Assembly (NCBI GenBank): GCA_964484265.1
Contig: CAZAFH010000031.1
Coordinates: forward strand, 1-64,000
Origin: SIAQ01 sp964484265
GTDB taxonomy: Bacteria; Planctomycetota; Planctomycetia; Gemmatales; Gemmataceae
Length of the DNA: 64,000 nucleotides
Direction: 5' to 3'
Under the pieces are notes generated by a model. It saw only the letters and a list, made by a program, of their open reading frames with translations, made no database searches and was not told the origin of the DNA. The translations under genes were made by a program, and so were the position numbers. The first letter of the stretch is position 1. Each line of letters begins with the position of its first letter. Positions 1-8,613 of the stretch are shown here, in pieces.

Positions 1-18
1 GGCCGAAAAAGTGCGAAA

Positions 19-48
19 GCGCTTGGCCATTTGCTGTTGGCCAAGCGC
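19..48. repeat. Perfect 11-bp inverted repeat (hairpin)
   Basis: Arms at 19-29 (GCGCTTGGCCA) and 38-48 (TGGCCAAGCGC) are perfectly complementary around an 8-base loop. A partial third copy of the right arm (TGGCCAAG) lies at 53-60. No T-run follows, so it is not a typical intrinsic terminator. It may end an upstream gene outside the window or belong to an intergenic hairpin repeat. Confidence 0.6.
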
Positions 49-165
49 CCCCTGGCCAAGCTGACATTACGATTGTTACAATTATGAGTGCGGATAAGCC
101 TGGAAGGAAAAGCACGTCCAATTCGGCCGAGCGCGTAGTCGTTGGAGTGGAGAACTTGCCTTCCC

Positions 166-867
166 ATGGATCGCAGCAATCCCTATGAGTCGGCGTTCGA
201 GGCGTTCCTCAAGGAGCAGGGGTTGTGCTATGTCGCCGTCGATGAGACTCGGCGGGCAGTTCTCGGCGATATGCCGGTCAAGAATCTCGATTTCATCATC
301 CTCGGTCCCACGGGCGCCAAGTTGCTCGTGGACGTCAAGGGACGCCGGTTTCCTGGCGGTCCGCCGGAGAAGCCGCGTTACGTCTGGGAAAGCTGGGCGA
401 CGCGCGACGACATCGACGGGCTGACGCACTGGCATGGGCTGTTTGGCCGCGAGTATCAGCCGTTGTTTGTCTTCATGTACAAGATCATGCCAACGGTGAC
501 GATGGCGGACGACACGCCGGACATTTGGCGGCACAAGGGCGAGACCTATCTGCTCCGAGCCGTGACTTTGGAGGACTATAGCGTTAATATGAAAGTACGC
601 AGCCCCAAGTGGGGCACGGTGTGGATCCAGCAAGAAAAGTTTCAGGAGCTGGCAAGGCCGTTCCGCTATTATTCCCACGAACGACCGGCTAACCCGGTGG
701 ATGAGGAAAACGATGGGCCGGATCAAGCTCGGCATCTCTCTGAAGTCACTCGGGCAGCCCTTCAGGCGTTCGTTGCCGGCGGCGCAGGCGCTTGGCGTGG
801 CTGGAGTCGAACTGGAAGCGCTGGGGGAACTGGCGCCGATGAACCTGACGGCGACGGGCCGGCGTGA
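166..867 (+). CDS. HYExAFE family protein (uncharacterised, possibly nuclease-like)
   Basis: The N terminus carries the motif that names this planctomycete family, here PYESAFE (first His replaced by Pro) at residues 6-12. The function of the family is not known to me. The segment LDFIIL...KLLVDVKG has the spacing of motifs II and III of PD-(D/E)XK nucleases (Asp, then Asp-x-Lys), so a nuclease fold is an inference. ATG 166 is preferred over an in-frame TTG at 142 because the family motif begins just after it and TGGAGA (148-153) is a suitable ribosome site. The reading frame stays open to TGA 865-867, but the last ~50 residues are Gly/Ala/Arg rich and lie over the next gene in another frame. 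The natural C terminus is probably near residue 185. A TGA in a third frame at 702-704 overlaps the next gene's possible ATG 701, so a frameshift here is possible. Confidence 0.72.
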   Translation: MDRSNPYESAFEAFLKEQGLCYVAVDETRRAVLGDMPVKNLDFIILGPTGAKLLVDVKGRRFPGGPPEKPRYVWESWATRDDIDGLTHWHGLFGREYQPLFVFMYKIMPTVTMADDTPDIWRHKGETYLLRAVTLEDYSVNMKVRSPKWGTVWIQQEKFQELARPFRYYSHERPANPVDEENDGPDQARHLSEVTRAALQAFVAGGAGAWRGWSRTGSAGGTGADEPDGDGPA

Positions 868-1486
868 AATAACGCACCTCTTGCGCTCGCATGATCTGGC
901 CGTCAGCGCCATCAACTGCCCGCTCCGCCGGGGCATCGACGTCGCCGTCGATCTCGAACCTCGGCTTGAATATATCCGCTCGGCCATGACGCTCGCCTTT
1001 GACCTCGGTCCGCGCCTCGTCATCATCCCCGTCGGCGGCATCCCCGAAAAAGAAGACTCACCCGAACGCAACACGTTCAAGGAAGCGCTGCTCGATCTTG
1101 GCAGGTTCGGCGATCGCACCGGCGTGATCGTCGCGCTCGACCTGGGCGGCGGCGATCCGGGGGTCGCGGCGGCGTTCCTGTCCCAACTCGATACCGGCAG
1201 CATTTCCATCGCTTACAATCCGGCCTCGCTCGCCGTCGCGGGACGCAATCCGCACGATGCCGTGAAAGCGATTCATCGCCGACTGGCGATGGTTCACGCC
1301 CAGGACGCCCGCCGAGTAAGCCCAACCCGCATCGGAGCCGTGCCGCTTGGGCATGGCGAAATCGATTGGCTGCAACTGGCGGCCGATTTTACTGAGATCG
1401 ATTATCGCGGCTGGTGGACGATCCTCGCCGACGATCGCTCGGAAGCCAAGGCGAGCGTCGCATTTCTGAAACGCATCTTGCCGTGA
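713..1486 (+). CDS. Sugar phosphate isomerase/epimerase (AP endonuclease 2 family TIM barrel)
   Basis: About 257 residues, the usual size for a single xylose-isomerase-like TIM barrel. It begins GRIKLGISLKSLGQPFRRSL and continues with alternating strand/helix segments such as LVIIPVGGIP, VIVALDLGGGD, ISIAYNPASLAV and MVHAQDA, ending near the barrel C terminus (WTILADDRSEAKASVAFLKR). Such proteins interconvert or epimerise sugars using a divalent metal; the substrate cannot be told from sequence. ATG 713 gives the natural beginning, with ATG 701 as an in-frame alternative. The gene overlaps the preceding ORF by about 155 bases, which is unusual and suggests that the upstream gene is really shorter. 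The two are probably cotranscribed. Confidence 0.8.
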   Translation: MGRIKLGISLKSLGQPFRRSLPAAQALGVAGVELEALGELAPMNLTATGRREITHLLRSHDLAVSAINCPLRRGIDVAVDLEPRLEYIRSAMTLAFDLGPRLVIIPVGGIPEKEDSPERNTFKEALLDLGRFGDRTGVIVALDLGGGDPGVAAAFLSQLDTGSISIAYNPASLAVAGRNPHDAVKAIHRRLAMVHAQDARRVSPTRIGAVPLGHGEIDWLQLAADFTEIDYRGWWTILADDRSEAKASVAFLKRILP

Positions 1487-1617
1487 ATGTGCGCAATTTG
1501 CTTTTCCTGAGCCTGGCTTACTCTGTCCGAAGCGTCGAGGCTGGCGCCAACGGCGTTGCGTATCAAAGCCCCCAAGGATTCGATACACGAAGCCTACCCT
1601 GGGCTTGATGGAGATGT

Positions 1618-2415
1618 ATGTACGACACCTGGCGTCTCCCGACGCTGCATCTTGGCCGCACTGTGCGCGTTTACGATGCGTTGCCAAGCACGAACACGCT
1701 GGCGCTGGAACTGGCGGGTGATCGTGCGAACGCCGGCGTCGCCTGGCTCGCGCGGACGCAGAGTGCAGGCCGCGGGCAGCACGGGCGAAGCTGGACCGCG
1801 CCGCCGGAAAGCAGCGTGCTGCTGTCGGTGCTGCTTTATCCTCCCGCGGAGTTGCGGAGGCCGGCCCTCGTCACCGGTTGGGCGGCTGTTTCCGTTTGTG
1901 AGACAATCCTCAAACTCGCCAATCTTCAAGCCAAGATCAAATGGCCAAACGACGTCCTCATCCTCGGTAAGAAGGTCTGCGGCATTCTCATCGAACAGCG
2001 CACCGTGGAATCGTCGCTGGCCACTGTCGTTGGCATCGGGTTAAACGTATCGCAATCGGCCGACATGTTTGCAGAAGCCAACCTGCCCGACGCGTGTTCG
2101 CTTGCCATGATGGGATCGCCGATGCTCGAATACGAAACCGTCGCGAAGGCTCTGCTCTCGGAGCTTGACCAACAGTACGATGCGCTGATTAGGGGCGACG
2201 TGCATACGCTGGAAGCACAATGGAAATGGCGATTCGGCCTGCTCGGCAAACAAGTCAGAGTCGAAACCGTCCACGGCGATCTTGTTGGCCGAGTGCTGGA
2301 CATGACCTTCGCGGGAATCGAACTGGAGATAGCACCAGGACAGGTTCAGCGGATCTTACCTGAGGTCGTCAAGCACATCGCGGCAACGGCAACCGAGTCT
2401 TCGACGAATCGATAA
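1618..2415 (+). CDS. birA: Biotin--[acetyl-CoA-carboxylase] ligase, catalytic domain only
   Basis: A 265-residue class I biotin-protein ligase that attaches biotin to the carrier domain of acetyl-CoA or pyruvate carboxylase through biotinyl-AMP. Residues 24-26 (STN) open the BPL/LPL catalytic domain. GRGQHGRSW at 51-59 is the biotin/ATP-binding glycine loop, KWPNDV at 108-113 is the second signature, and KVCGILIEQ follows. The last ~50 residues (LLGKQVRVETVHGDLVGRV) match the SH3-like C-terminal domain. There is no N-terminal winged helix, so it should not act as a biotin repressor. GGAG at 1610-1613 precedes ATG 1618. It lies 131 bp after the isomerase on the same strand and converges with the PAP2 gene. 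Confidence 0.93.
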   Translation: MYDTWRLPTLHLGRTVRVYDALPSTNTLALELAGDRANAGVAWLARTQSAGRGQHGRSWTAPPESSVLLSVLLYPPAELRRPALVTGWAAVSVCETILKLANLQAKIKWPNDVLILGKKVCGILIEQRTVESSLATVVGIGLNVSQSADMFAEANLPDACSLAMMGSPMLEYETVAKALLSELDQQYDALIRGDVHTLEAQWKWRFGLLGKQVRVETVHGDLVGRVLDMTFAGIELEIAPGQVQRILPEVVKHIAATATESSTNR

Positions 2416-2429
2416 GCGAAGCCATTCGG

Positions 2430-3524
2430 TTAATACCGAATCTCCATGCCCACGCCGCCGCCTTCGGGCGTGATGATCGGGAAGATGCGCATCCGGCCAC
2501 GCTCGTGCTCGGTGCGATTGACGGCTTCGACGGCGAGGTAGGCCATGGTCCAGCCCAGGAAGACCTGCGAGAGGTAGTGGTCGTTCGTCTGAATACGCGA
2601 CCAGCCCGTGGCAAACGATCCCGCAATCAAAACGACCTTCAAGGCCGGTGATTCGACCATGCTGGCAGCCGTCAAGAACGGGACGGCGCCGACGAAGGCG
2701 TGGCCCGATGCCGAATTGCTCGCACCGCTGAAGAAATGCCAGCGCGAATCTTCCGATCCGGGACGAGTCGCGCCGAGGCCGTATTGCAACACGCCAACCA
2801 TCGGCGCTCCGACAGCAAGGGCGCGAAGACCGCGATCGCCGAATTCGCCGATCGGCGTCAGGATCGGATGATCGGGAAAAAGATGCCCGGTCAGCGAGAG
2901 TGCGATATAGCCGGGAATGGCATAGGTGAATTCGCCAAAATTCTTGACGAAAAGAGCAGCATTGTTCGCCTGCGTGGTGTTCGCTTGTCGCTGATACCAG
3001 ACACTGAAATTCTGATCCATCCGTGTATTTGCTATCGGGGCGGCGATTGCCACCGCGCCGCCGACATAAAGCATGTTTTCGGTCAGGTAAAAGTTCTTGT
3101 AGTCCTGAATCAGCCGATGCGCCTGCTCCTTGGTGGTTTCGCGAAAAATCTCCCATACTCCCATATCATCCGGGTGTCGCGAGTTTGCAACGTAGCGTGC
3201 ATCAATCTGATCGCTGCTTTGCAGCGCCAGTTCGGCAACCGCAAACGACCGGTAATCTTCCGGCGATTTTTGGCTTGGCAATCCCGTGTTCGGACTGACG
3301 GGGACTTCGAACTTCGGCGGCGGAAGGACCGGATCGGGCGGAAGCGGCTCGCGAAACAACGGCGCGGGGATGTTCGGCGCAATCACCGACGGAACCGGAG
3401 ACACTCTGGGCGTATCGAAAACGATCGGATCCAGCTTCGGCTGAGGCTGAGCTCGCGCCAAGTGCGGAACGCCGAGGGAAAGGGCGACGGCCGAGGCCAA
3501 GATCAGGTGCAGATTGCGACGCAT
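2430..3524 (-). CDS. Secreted/periplasmic PAP2-family phosphatase-like protein
   Basis: A 364-residue protein with a signal peptide (RRNLHLILASAVALSLG, likely cut after ARA near residue 25), a Pro-rich linker of ~70 residues, then a hydrophobic PAP2 domain. The PAP2 signatures are recognisable but altered: ATRPG for the RP motif, SASGHAF for PSGH, and SRIQTNDHYLSQV for SRx5Hx3D, where the final Asp is Gln. Members hydrolyse phosphate monoesters, often of lipids or nucleotides; activity of this protein is uncertain because of the substitution. ATG 3524 is preferred over an upstream start at 3581 because it begins the signal peptide and has AAAGG upstream. It converges with birA, with 14 bp between the stops. 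Confidence 0.8.
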   Translation of the reverse strand: MRRNLHLILASAVALSLGVPHLARAQPQPKLDPIVFDTPRVSPVPSVIAPNIPAPLFREPLPPDPVLPPPKFEVPVSPNTGLPSQKSPEDYRSFAVAELALQSSDQIDARYVANSRHPDDMGVWEIFRETTKEQAHRLIQDYKNFYLTENMLYVGGAVAIAAPIANTRMDQNFSVWYQRQANTTQANNAALFVKNFGEFTYAIPGYIALSLTGHLFPDHPILTPIGEFGDRGLRALAVGAPMVGVLQYGLGATRPGSEDSRWHFFSGASNSASGHAFVGAVPFLTAASMVESPALKVVLIAGSFATGWSRIQTNDHYLSQVFLGWTMAYLAVEAVNRTEHERGRMRIFPIITPEGGGVGMEIRY

Positions 3525-4005
3525 GGGATGCCTTTGCGATTCCGGTTCGAATGCCTGGACGAATTGTGACGGATATACCATCTCGTCCGATTATTACATC
3601 GGCGATTCCGCCAATCCGCATGAAAAACGCAAAAGATTATTAGAACTTCGGATGATTTTTGCGGCGAGAGAAGCACCCTGAATCAATCATTTTTCCCCAA
3701 CGGCCCATGTCCCCGTTTCATCGAATAGTGAACATAAAATCAAAAACAGAAATCGAACGCAGCGAGAATTGTGGGAGATCCTGTCCGCCAGACTGACAGG
3801 CCGCCTTGATTTTTGGCAGAATTTCCTGGTTCGCCCCTAACTGCACTTGCGTTTTTTTTCGGCGTATGGTTCTTATATGGCAAAGAGTTACGGCATCAGG
3901 CCCACAAATTGTTTCAATGGTACGGATTTTGCAAACCTTTTTAGGTGGAACACCGTTCATGCGTTTGGTTTCGCCCGTGAACGGGCACTCGGAAGGGAAG
4001 CGGCT
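3525..4005. other. Intergenic region between divergent PAP2 and response-regulator genes
   Basis: 481 bases of AT-richer sequence that must hold both promoters. I see no convincing -35/-10 pair. Two small dyads are visible: CCTGTC..GACAGG near 3780-3800, and GCCCGT-GA-ACGGGC at 3973-3986, just upstream of the response-regulator ribosome site. Short ORFs here look spurious. Confidence 0.5.
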
Positions 4006-4413
4006 ATGAATACGCCACTCTCAATTCTGATCGCAGACGACGACGACGCGTGCCGTGAAACATTACGGGACATCGTCGAGCCTGAAGGTTATCGCACGGT
4101 CCTTGCGTCGTCCGGAGAGGAAGCACTCGAGATCGTCCAGGGCGAAGAGATTCACCTGGCTTTGTTTGATGTGCAAATGCCTCGATTGACGGGTCTGGAG
4201 GCGGTTCAGCTGGTCCATCAGATCAATGCGTTGTTGCCATGCATCCTCGTGACAGCGAATGCGACCCAGGAAGTCATGCAGCAGGCGTTTCAGGTGAGAG
4301 CGTACAGCGTAATCCCGAAGCCTGTCAGCAAAAACATGCTTCTGTTCACGATTTTGCGAGCGCTCAAAGCGTATCAACAGATGCTGGACGACGACTCGGA
4401 ACATGCCGAGTGA
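4006..4413 (+). CDS. Single-domain response regulator (CheY-like receiver)
   Basis: 135 residues, consisting of one receiver domain plus a short acidic tail. The acidic pocket is Asp11-Asp14, the phosphoacceptor is Asp55 (ALFDVQMP), the switch Thr is Thr83 (LVTANAT) and the conserved Lys is Lys105 (VIPKPVSK). No output domain follows, so it probably acts by protein-protein contact or as a phosphorelay intermediate. No histidine kinase is nearby. ATG 4006 is chosen because the receiver fold begins there and GGAAGGGAAG (3991-4000) is a strong ribosome site; a longer reading frame from 3847 adds only unrelated residues. Confidence 0.9.
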   Translation: MNTPLSILIADDDDACRETLRDIVEPEGYRTVLASSGEEALEIVQGEEIHLALFDVQMPRLTGLEAVQLVHQINALLPCILVTANATQEVMQQAFQVRAYSVIPKPVSKNMLLFTILRALKAYQQMLDDDSEHAE

Positions 4414-4495
4414 GTAATAATCGGGACCAGATTCGATCCGCCAATACAATATTTTAATTCCAAGTTGCACCATTAGATTGAAAGGTTCGAGAGAA

Positions 4496-4783
4496 ATGAA
4501 AGTGATTCCCCTGAACGACAAAATCCTGGTCAAGCGCGTCGAAGCCGAGGAAAAGACCGCCGGCGGCATCCTGCTGCCTGACACCGCCAAGGAGAAGCCG
4601 CGCCAGGGCAAAGTCCTCAGCCTCGGCGATGGCCGACTGCTCGAAAACGGCAAGCGTGCCGCTTTTCAGGTAAAAGAAGGCGACCGGGTGCTGTTCTCCA
4701 ACTATTCGGGCAACGAAGTCCAGGTCGATGGCGAGGATTATCTCATCATGTCCGAGGATGATATTCTCGCCGTGATCGAGTAA
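4496..4783 (+). CDS. groES: Co-chaperonin GroES (10 kDa chaperonin)
   Basis: 95 residues, typical for GroES/Cpn10, the heptameric lid of the GroEL folding chamber. It starts MKVIPLNDKILVKRVEAEEK, has the mobile-loop segment EEKTAGGILLPDTAKEKP, and ends VDGEDYLIMSEDDILAVIE. ATG 4496 gives the canonical N terminus; an upstream TTG at 4478 adds only six residues. AAAGG and GAGAGA precede the start. No groEL follows: the next gene is a secreted repeat protein on the same strand after 341 bp. I see no CIRCE heat-shock operator upstream. Confidence 0.94.
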   Translation: MKVIPLNDKILVKRVEAEEKTAGGILLPDTAKEKPRQGKVLSLGDGRLLENGKRAAFQVKEGDRVLFSNYSGNEVQVDGEDYLIMSEDDILAVIE

Positions 4784-5124
4784 TAGGGCAAACGCGAATC
4801 ACGAAGGTGCGAATAAGCGACGGCATGAAAGAAACATTGGTTTAAGTCGCGGTGTTTTTTCGTGCTATTGAAGTTTCGTGCTTTCGTGACTCGTTTTCTT
4901 TGGCGTACTCTCTGCGCGTGCGTTTTTTAACCGGTGGTGGCGAATACTTCGCCACTCGCCGAGCAATTCTGCCAATCGATTTCATCCGCTGATTCGATGC
5001 ATCTTATTACCAAAATTCACGATACATCGATCGTTGGCATTTGGTATGATGTAAGGAACATCGGCACTGCGTTTGCCCTTGTTAGTGATCAGTGGCTGAA
5101 CACGCAAAACAAAGGACGCCGAAC
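4784..5124. other. Intergenic region upstream of the prenyltransferase-like gene
   Basis: 341 bases. It holds a perfect 8-bp hairpin at 4937-4955 (GTGGCGAA / TTCGCCAC, loop TAC) and a possible promoter just before 5050. No gene is apparent. Confidence 0.5.
5021..5050 (+). promoter_or_regulatory. Possible sigma-70-like promoter (weak)
   Basis: TATGAT at 5045-5050 matches five of six bases of the -10 consensus. The hexamer 18 bp upstream (GATACA, 5021-5026) matches only half of the -35 consensus. It lies 75 bp before the start codon of the secreted repeat protein. Confidence 0.3.
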
Positions 5125-6267
5125 ATGAAATCCATCCTGATAGCATCCAGTGCCATTTTCTCGCTCGCGCTGTCGATTCATTTCGCCGCCGCCGGCGCTG
5201 GCAAGGTTGGCCCCGCGCCTGCACAGTGGAACGCCGTCGTGCAGAATGCCGCGAGGTTTCTCCGCGGCACGCAGGACAAGAACGGCGGCTGGAGCACCGA
5301 CAAAACCCCAGGCGTCACGGGCATCGTTCTGACCGGCTTGCTAAAGACCGGGCAAACGACGCCGCAAGATCCCGTCGGCAAGAAAGCGCTCTCGTTCATC
5401 GAAAGCCTGGTCAATCCCGAGAAAAAGCATATCGCGGGAAAGAACCCGAAGGTTCAGCTCTTCAACTACGTCACCAGCATCAACGTCATGGCTCTGGTCG
5501 AAGCCAAGCAAGACGAAAAATACAAGGCGATCATCGGCGATGCCGTCGCCTTTCTCAAAAAACTCCAGTGGGATGAAGACGACGGCAAAGACACCTCCAG
5601 CGACTTCTTCGGCGGCGCGGGCTACGACAGCAAATCGCGCCCCGATCTCTCGAACACGCAAATGTTCCTCGATGCCCTGAAAGCCGCCGGCGTCGGGCCG
5701 GATGATCCTGCCTACAAAAAGGCGATGATCTTCGTCAGCCGTTGCCAAAACATCAAGGGTGAAACGAACGATCGGCCCTGGGCCAAGCTCATCGACGACG
5801 GCAGCTTCATCTACACCGGCGCGACTGGCGGTGCGACGAAAGTCGTCGATGCCCCTCTACCGGATGGCGCACTCCCCGGCTATGGCAGCATGACCTATGC
5901 CGGAATCAAGAGCATGATCTATTGCGGCGTTCCCAAGGATGACCCGCGAATTGTGAAGGCGGTCGAATGGATCAAGGCGAACTACACTGTGGACAAGAAT
6001 CCGGGTATGCCCGAAGTCCGTTCTCAGTGGGGCCTGTTCTACTATTACAACACCATGGCCAAGAGCCTGGACGCGCTGGGCATGGATTATGTCGTCGATA
6101 ACAAGGGCGTCAAACACGACTGGCGCAAGGACCTCACCCAGGCGATCGCTAAACGCCAGCGCCCCGACGGCAGCTTCGTCAACTCCGCCGCCAACTGGAT
6201 GGAAGCCGACCAGAACCTCGTCACCGGCTATGCTCTGATGACGCTCAGCTATTGCAGGCCGAAATAG
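5125..6267 (+). CDS. Secreted prenyltransferase/squalene-oxidase repeat protein
   Basis: 380 residues beginning with a signal peptide (MKSILIASSAIFSLALSIHF, cut near AAAGAG). The mature part is an alpha/alpha-toroid of the terpene-cyclase/prenyltransferase repeat type: FLRGTQDKNGGW near residue 50, a central SSDFFGGAGYDS and DLSNTQMFLDALKAAG, and a final AKRQRPDGSFVNS...LVTGYALMTLSYC. No DxDD cyclase motif is visible, so an enzymatic role is unproven. Such exported repeat proteins are common in planctomycetes with unknown function. ATG 5125 starts the signal peptide and follows AAAGGA. An in-frame start at 5092 would add 11 polar residues and is less likely. Confidence 0.82.
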   Translation: MKSILIASSAIFSLALSIHFAAAGAGKVGPAPAQWNAVVQNAARFLRGTQDKNGGWSTDKTPGVTGIVLTGLLKTGQTTPQDPVGKKALSFIESLVNPEKKHIAGKNPKVQLFNYVTSINVMALVEAKQDEKYKAIIGDAVAFLKKLQWDEDDGKDTSSDFFGGAGYDSKSRPDLSNTQMFLDALKAAGVGPDDPAYKKAMIFVSRCQNIKGETNDRPWAKLIDDGSFIYTGATGGATKVVDAPLPDGALPGYGSMTYAGIKSMIYCGVPKDDPRIVKAVEWIKANYTVDKNPGMPEVRSQWGLFYYYNTMAKSLDALGMDYVVDNKGVKHDWRKDLTQAIAKRQRPDGSFVNSAANWMEADQNLVTGYALMTLSYCRPK

Positions 6268-6292
6268 GCTGAGTCATTTTCTGAGACCGCAC

Positions 6293-7297
6293 ATGGAAGC
6301 GATCCCCTTTCTCGCGGCCGCCAAATCGAAGCTCGGTCCGCTCTACGTCGTTCATGGCGACGAACCGTTTCTCAAACGCCGAGTGATCCGCGCCCTGCGC
6401 AGGCGTGCGCTTGAAGGCGACGCCGAAGAGCAATCCGTCTCCACGTACACCGGAGACAAGGCCACATTTGCAGAAGTATTTGACGACCTGGAAACCGTGC
6501 CTTTCTTCGACCCGAAACGCGTCGTGCTGGTCGAGAACGCCGACCCGTTCGTCACCAAATATCGCCCGGAACTTGAAGCTCGGCTCGTGAAGCTGCCTCC
6601 TACCAGCCTGCTGATCCTTGACGTGAAAACCTGGGCGGCGAACACCCGACTCGCCAAGCTGATCGACAACTCGGCAACGATCGTTTGCAAGGCGCCGCCC
6701 GCATACAAAATGGCGCAATGGTGTGCCGACTGGGCCGTAGCCGAATATCAAAAACAGTTGCCCACGCCGGCGGCGAATCTACTCGTGGATCATGTCGGGC
6801 CGGAAATGGGCCTGCTGGATCAAGAGTTGCTTAAACTCTCCATTTACGTCGGCAAGAATCCGAAGATCGATCTGCCGGACGTCGATCGGCTCGTAGGCAA
6901 CAATCGGGCGGCGGATATTTTCAAGATCTTCGACGCCATCGCCGCTGGCAACATCAAAGGGGCGCTCGCGATTCTCGATCGGCTTTTCGATCAAGGCGAG
7001 GAACCGATGCGCGTGATCGGCGCCTTCAGCATGCAGCTGCGCCGGCTGGCACAGGCGGCTCGTTTGGCGTCGCTGGGGCAGTCGCTCGGGGCGGCCCTAG
7101 CGCAGGCCGGGATTCCGCCCTTCGCCGTCAAATCCGCCGAGGATCAATTGCGCCACCTCGGCAGACGCCGATTGGAACAACTCTACGATTGGTTATTGCA
7201 GTTGAATATGGACCTGCGTGGCAACAGCATCCTTCCGGCTCGCACGCAATTCGAGCGATTCCTGCTCAAACTCGCCCGCAAGAACCCGGCGGCGTAG
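6293..7297 (+). CDS. holA: DNA polymerase III, delta subunit
   Basis: 334 residues, the normal length for HolA, the clamp-loader subunit that opens the beta sliding clamp. Visible segments are LYVVHGDEPFLKRRVIRALRR at the start of the AAA-like domain, VLVENADPF, LLILDVKTWAANTRLAKLI, and the delta lid/collar helices LLDQELLKLSIYVG, RAADIFKIFDAIAAGN and FERFLLKLARKNP. The gene follows the preceding stop by 25 bp and converges with DUF1501 14 bp downstream, with no obvious terminator between them. Confidence 0.92.
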   Translation: MEAIPFLAAAKSKLGPLYVVHGDEPFLKRRVIRALRRRALEGDAEEQSVSTYTGDKATFAEVFDDLETVPFFDPKRVVLVENADPFVTKYRPELEARLVKLPPTSLLILDVKTWAANTRLAKLIDNSATIVCKAPPAYKMAQWCADWAVAEYQKQLPTPAANLLVDHVGPEMGLLDQELLKLSIYVGKNPKIDLPDVDRLVGNNRAADIFKIFDAIAAGNIKGALAILDRLFDQGEEPMRVIGAFSMQLRRLAQAARLASLGQSLGAALAQAGIPPFAVKSAEDQLRHLGRRRLEQLYDWLLQLNMDLRGNSILPARTQFERFLLKLARKNPAA

Positions 7298-7311
7298 TTG
7301 CCATCGCCATT

Positions 7312-8613
7312 CTACCCCACGATCTCCGGCACGGGCAGAGCCTCGCGCAGGAATGGCCGCATGCGGGCGTCGGTCGTGTCGATGCCGACGAGTCGATAAA
7401 GCGTCGCGGCGAATTGAGCGGGGCTGACAGGCACGCTCGCCGGTCTCGATCCGGTGCGGTCGCTCGAACCAACGATTCGGCCGCCTTCAAGTCCGCCGCC
7501 GGCGAGTAGGTAGGTGAAGCAATACGGGAAGTGATCGCGCGCTCCCGAGCGATTTAACCTCGGAGTTCGGCCAAACTCACCGCCGACGACGATCAGCGTA
7601 TTTTGCAGCATGCGGCGATCTTGCAGGTCGGTCAAGAGCGCGGTCAGGCCCTGGTCGAGGCGCGGGCAGAGGTGCTGCTCCATGCGAACCATGCCGCCGA
7701 GGTCCGCGCCATGCACATCCCAGGCGTCCCAGGCCGGGCCGTCGTACCATTTGATTTGCACAAAGCGCGTGCCCGCCTGCACCAGCCGACGCGCGAGCAG
7801 ACACGATTGCCCGAACAGGTTTGCTCCGTAGCGTTCGCGTAAACTCTCATTCTCGCGAGAGAGATTGAAGGCGTCGCGCACCTGGGTCGAGGTGAGGATA
7901 TCGACCGCGCGTTGGTACGATTGATCCATCCGCTCGATCGCTTCGTTTGTATGCGCGGACCTACGAAAGCGATCGATCGCTGTCAAAAGCTCGCGGCGCT
8001 GATTGAAGCGATCCGCGTGAATGTCGGCCGACAGCGCGAACTGCGGTAATTGCACGCGCGAGCCTGTCGGGTCGGCAATTTCGACAGGGAAAAACGGCGC
8101 GCCCAGCCGGCCTCCGCCAACGCCCAGCCGCGAGCCGACGTGAACATACGGCGGCATGTTGCCCCGGTAGCCCTGAATGCGCGAGATGACGGCGCCGTAC
8201 GATGTCGTCTCGCCGGCGAACCCTGTCAGCATCGGGATCGGCGAATGCGAATCGATGCCGTGGTTCATCGAACGCACCAAAACGCACTTGTCCATTTGCT
8301 GCGACAATCGAGGCAACAGTTCGCAGATCTGAATGCCGTTGACATTGGTCTGCAATGGCCCATATGGGCCGCGAATCGTATCCGGCGTGTCGGGCTTCGG
8401 ATCGAACGTCTCGAAATGGCTCGGTCCGCCGTCAAGCCAAAGAAAGATGCACGACACATCCCGCCCCGGCGAAGTACCCGGCGCCGCCTCCGCCTTCGCG
8501 CGAAGCCAATCCGCAAGCGTCAACCCCGCGATGCCCATGCCGCCGATGGTAAGCATCTCTCGCCGCGAGACGCCGTTGCATGTACGAACCGATGTTTTGC
8601 CAATCCCAAACAT
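7312..8613 (-). CDS. DUF1501 domain-containing protein (Tat-exported)
   Basis: 433 residues. The N terminus carries a twin-arginine motif SRREML (16-21) followed by a hydrophobic stretch (TIGGMGIAGLTLADWLRAKA), indicating Tat export. The body matches the planctomycete DUF1501/sulfatase-like family: FLWLDGGPSHFETFDPKP, LVRSMNHGIDSHSP, GGEFGRTPRLNRSGARDH and a final NIRYRL-like region written LYRLVGIDTTDARMRPFL. The exact reaction is unknown. In this phylum the gene usually follows a DUF1549/DUF1553 (PSD1) cytochrome gene; none is present here, so it stands alone. A G-rich run lies just upstream of the start in the coding sense. Confidence 0.93.
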   Translation of the reverse strand: MFGIGKTSVRTCNGVSRREMLTIGGMGIAGLTLADWLRAKAEAAPGTSPGRDVSCIFLWLDGGPSHFETFDPKPDTPDTIRGPYGPLQTNVNGIQICELLPRLSQQMDKCVLVRSMNHGIDSHSPIPMLTGFAGETTSYGAVISRIQGYRGNMPPYVHVGSRLGVGGGRLGAPFFPVEIADPTGSRVQLPQFALSADIHADRFNQRRELLTAIDRFRRSAHTNEAIERMDQSYQRAVDILTSTQVRDAFNLSRENESLRERYGANLFGQSCLLARRLVQAGTRFVQIKWYDGPAWDAWDVHGADLGGMVRMEQHLCPRLDQGLTALLTDLQDRRMLQNTLIVVGGEFGRTPRLNRSGARDHFPYCFTYLLAGGGLEGGRIVGSSDRTGSRPASVPVSPAQFAATLYRLVGIDTTDARMRPFLREALPVPEIVG

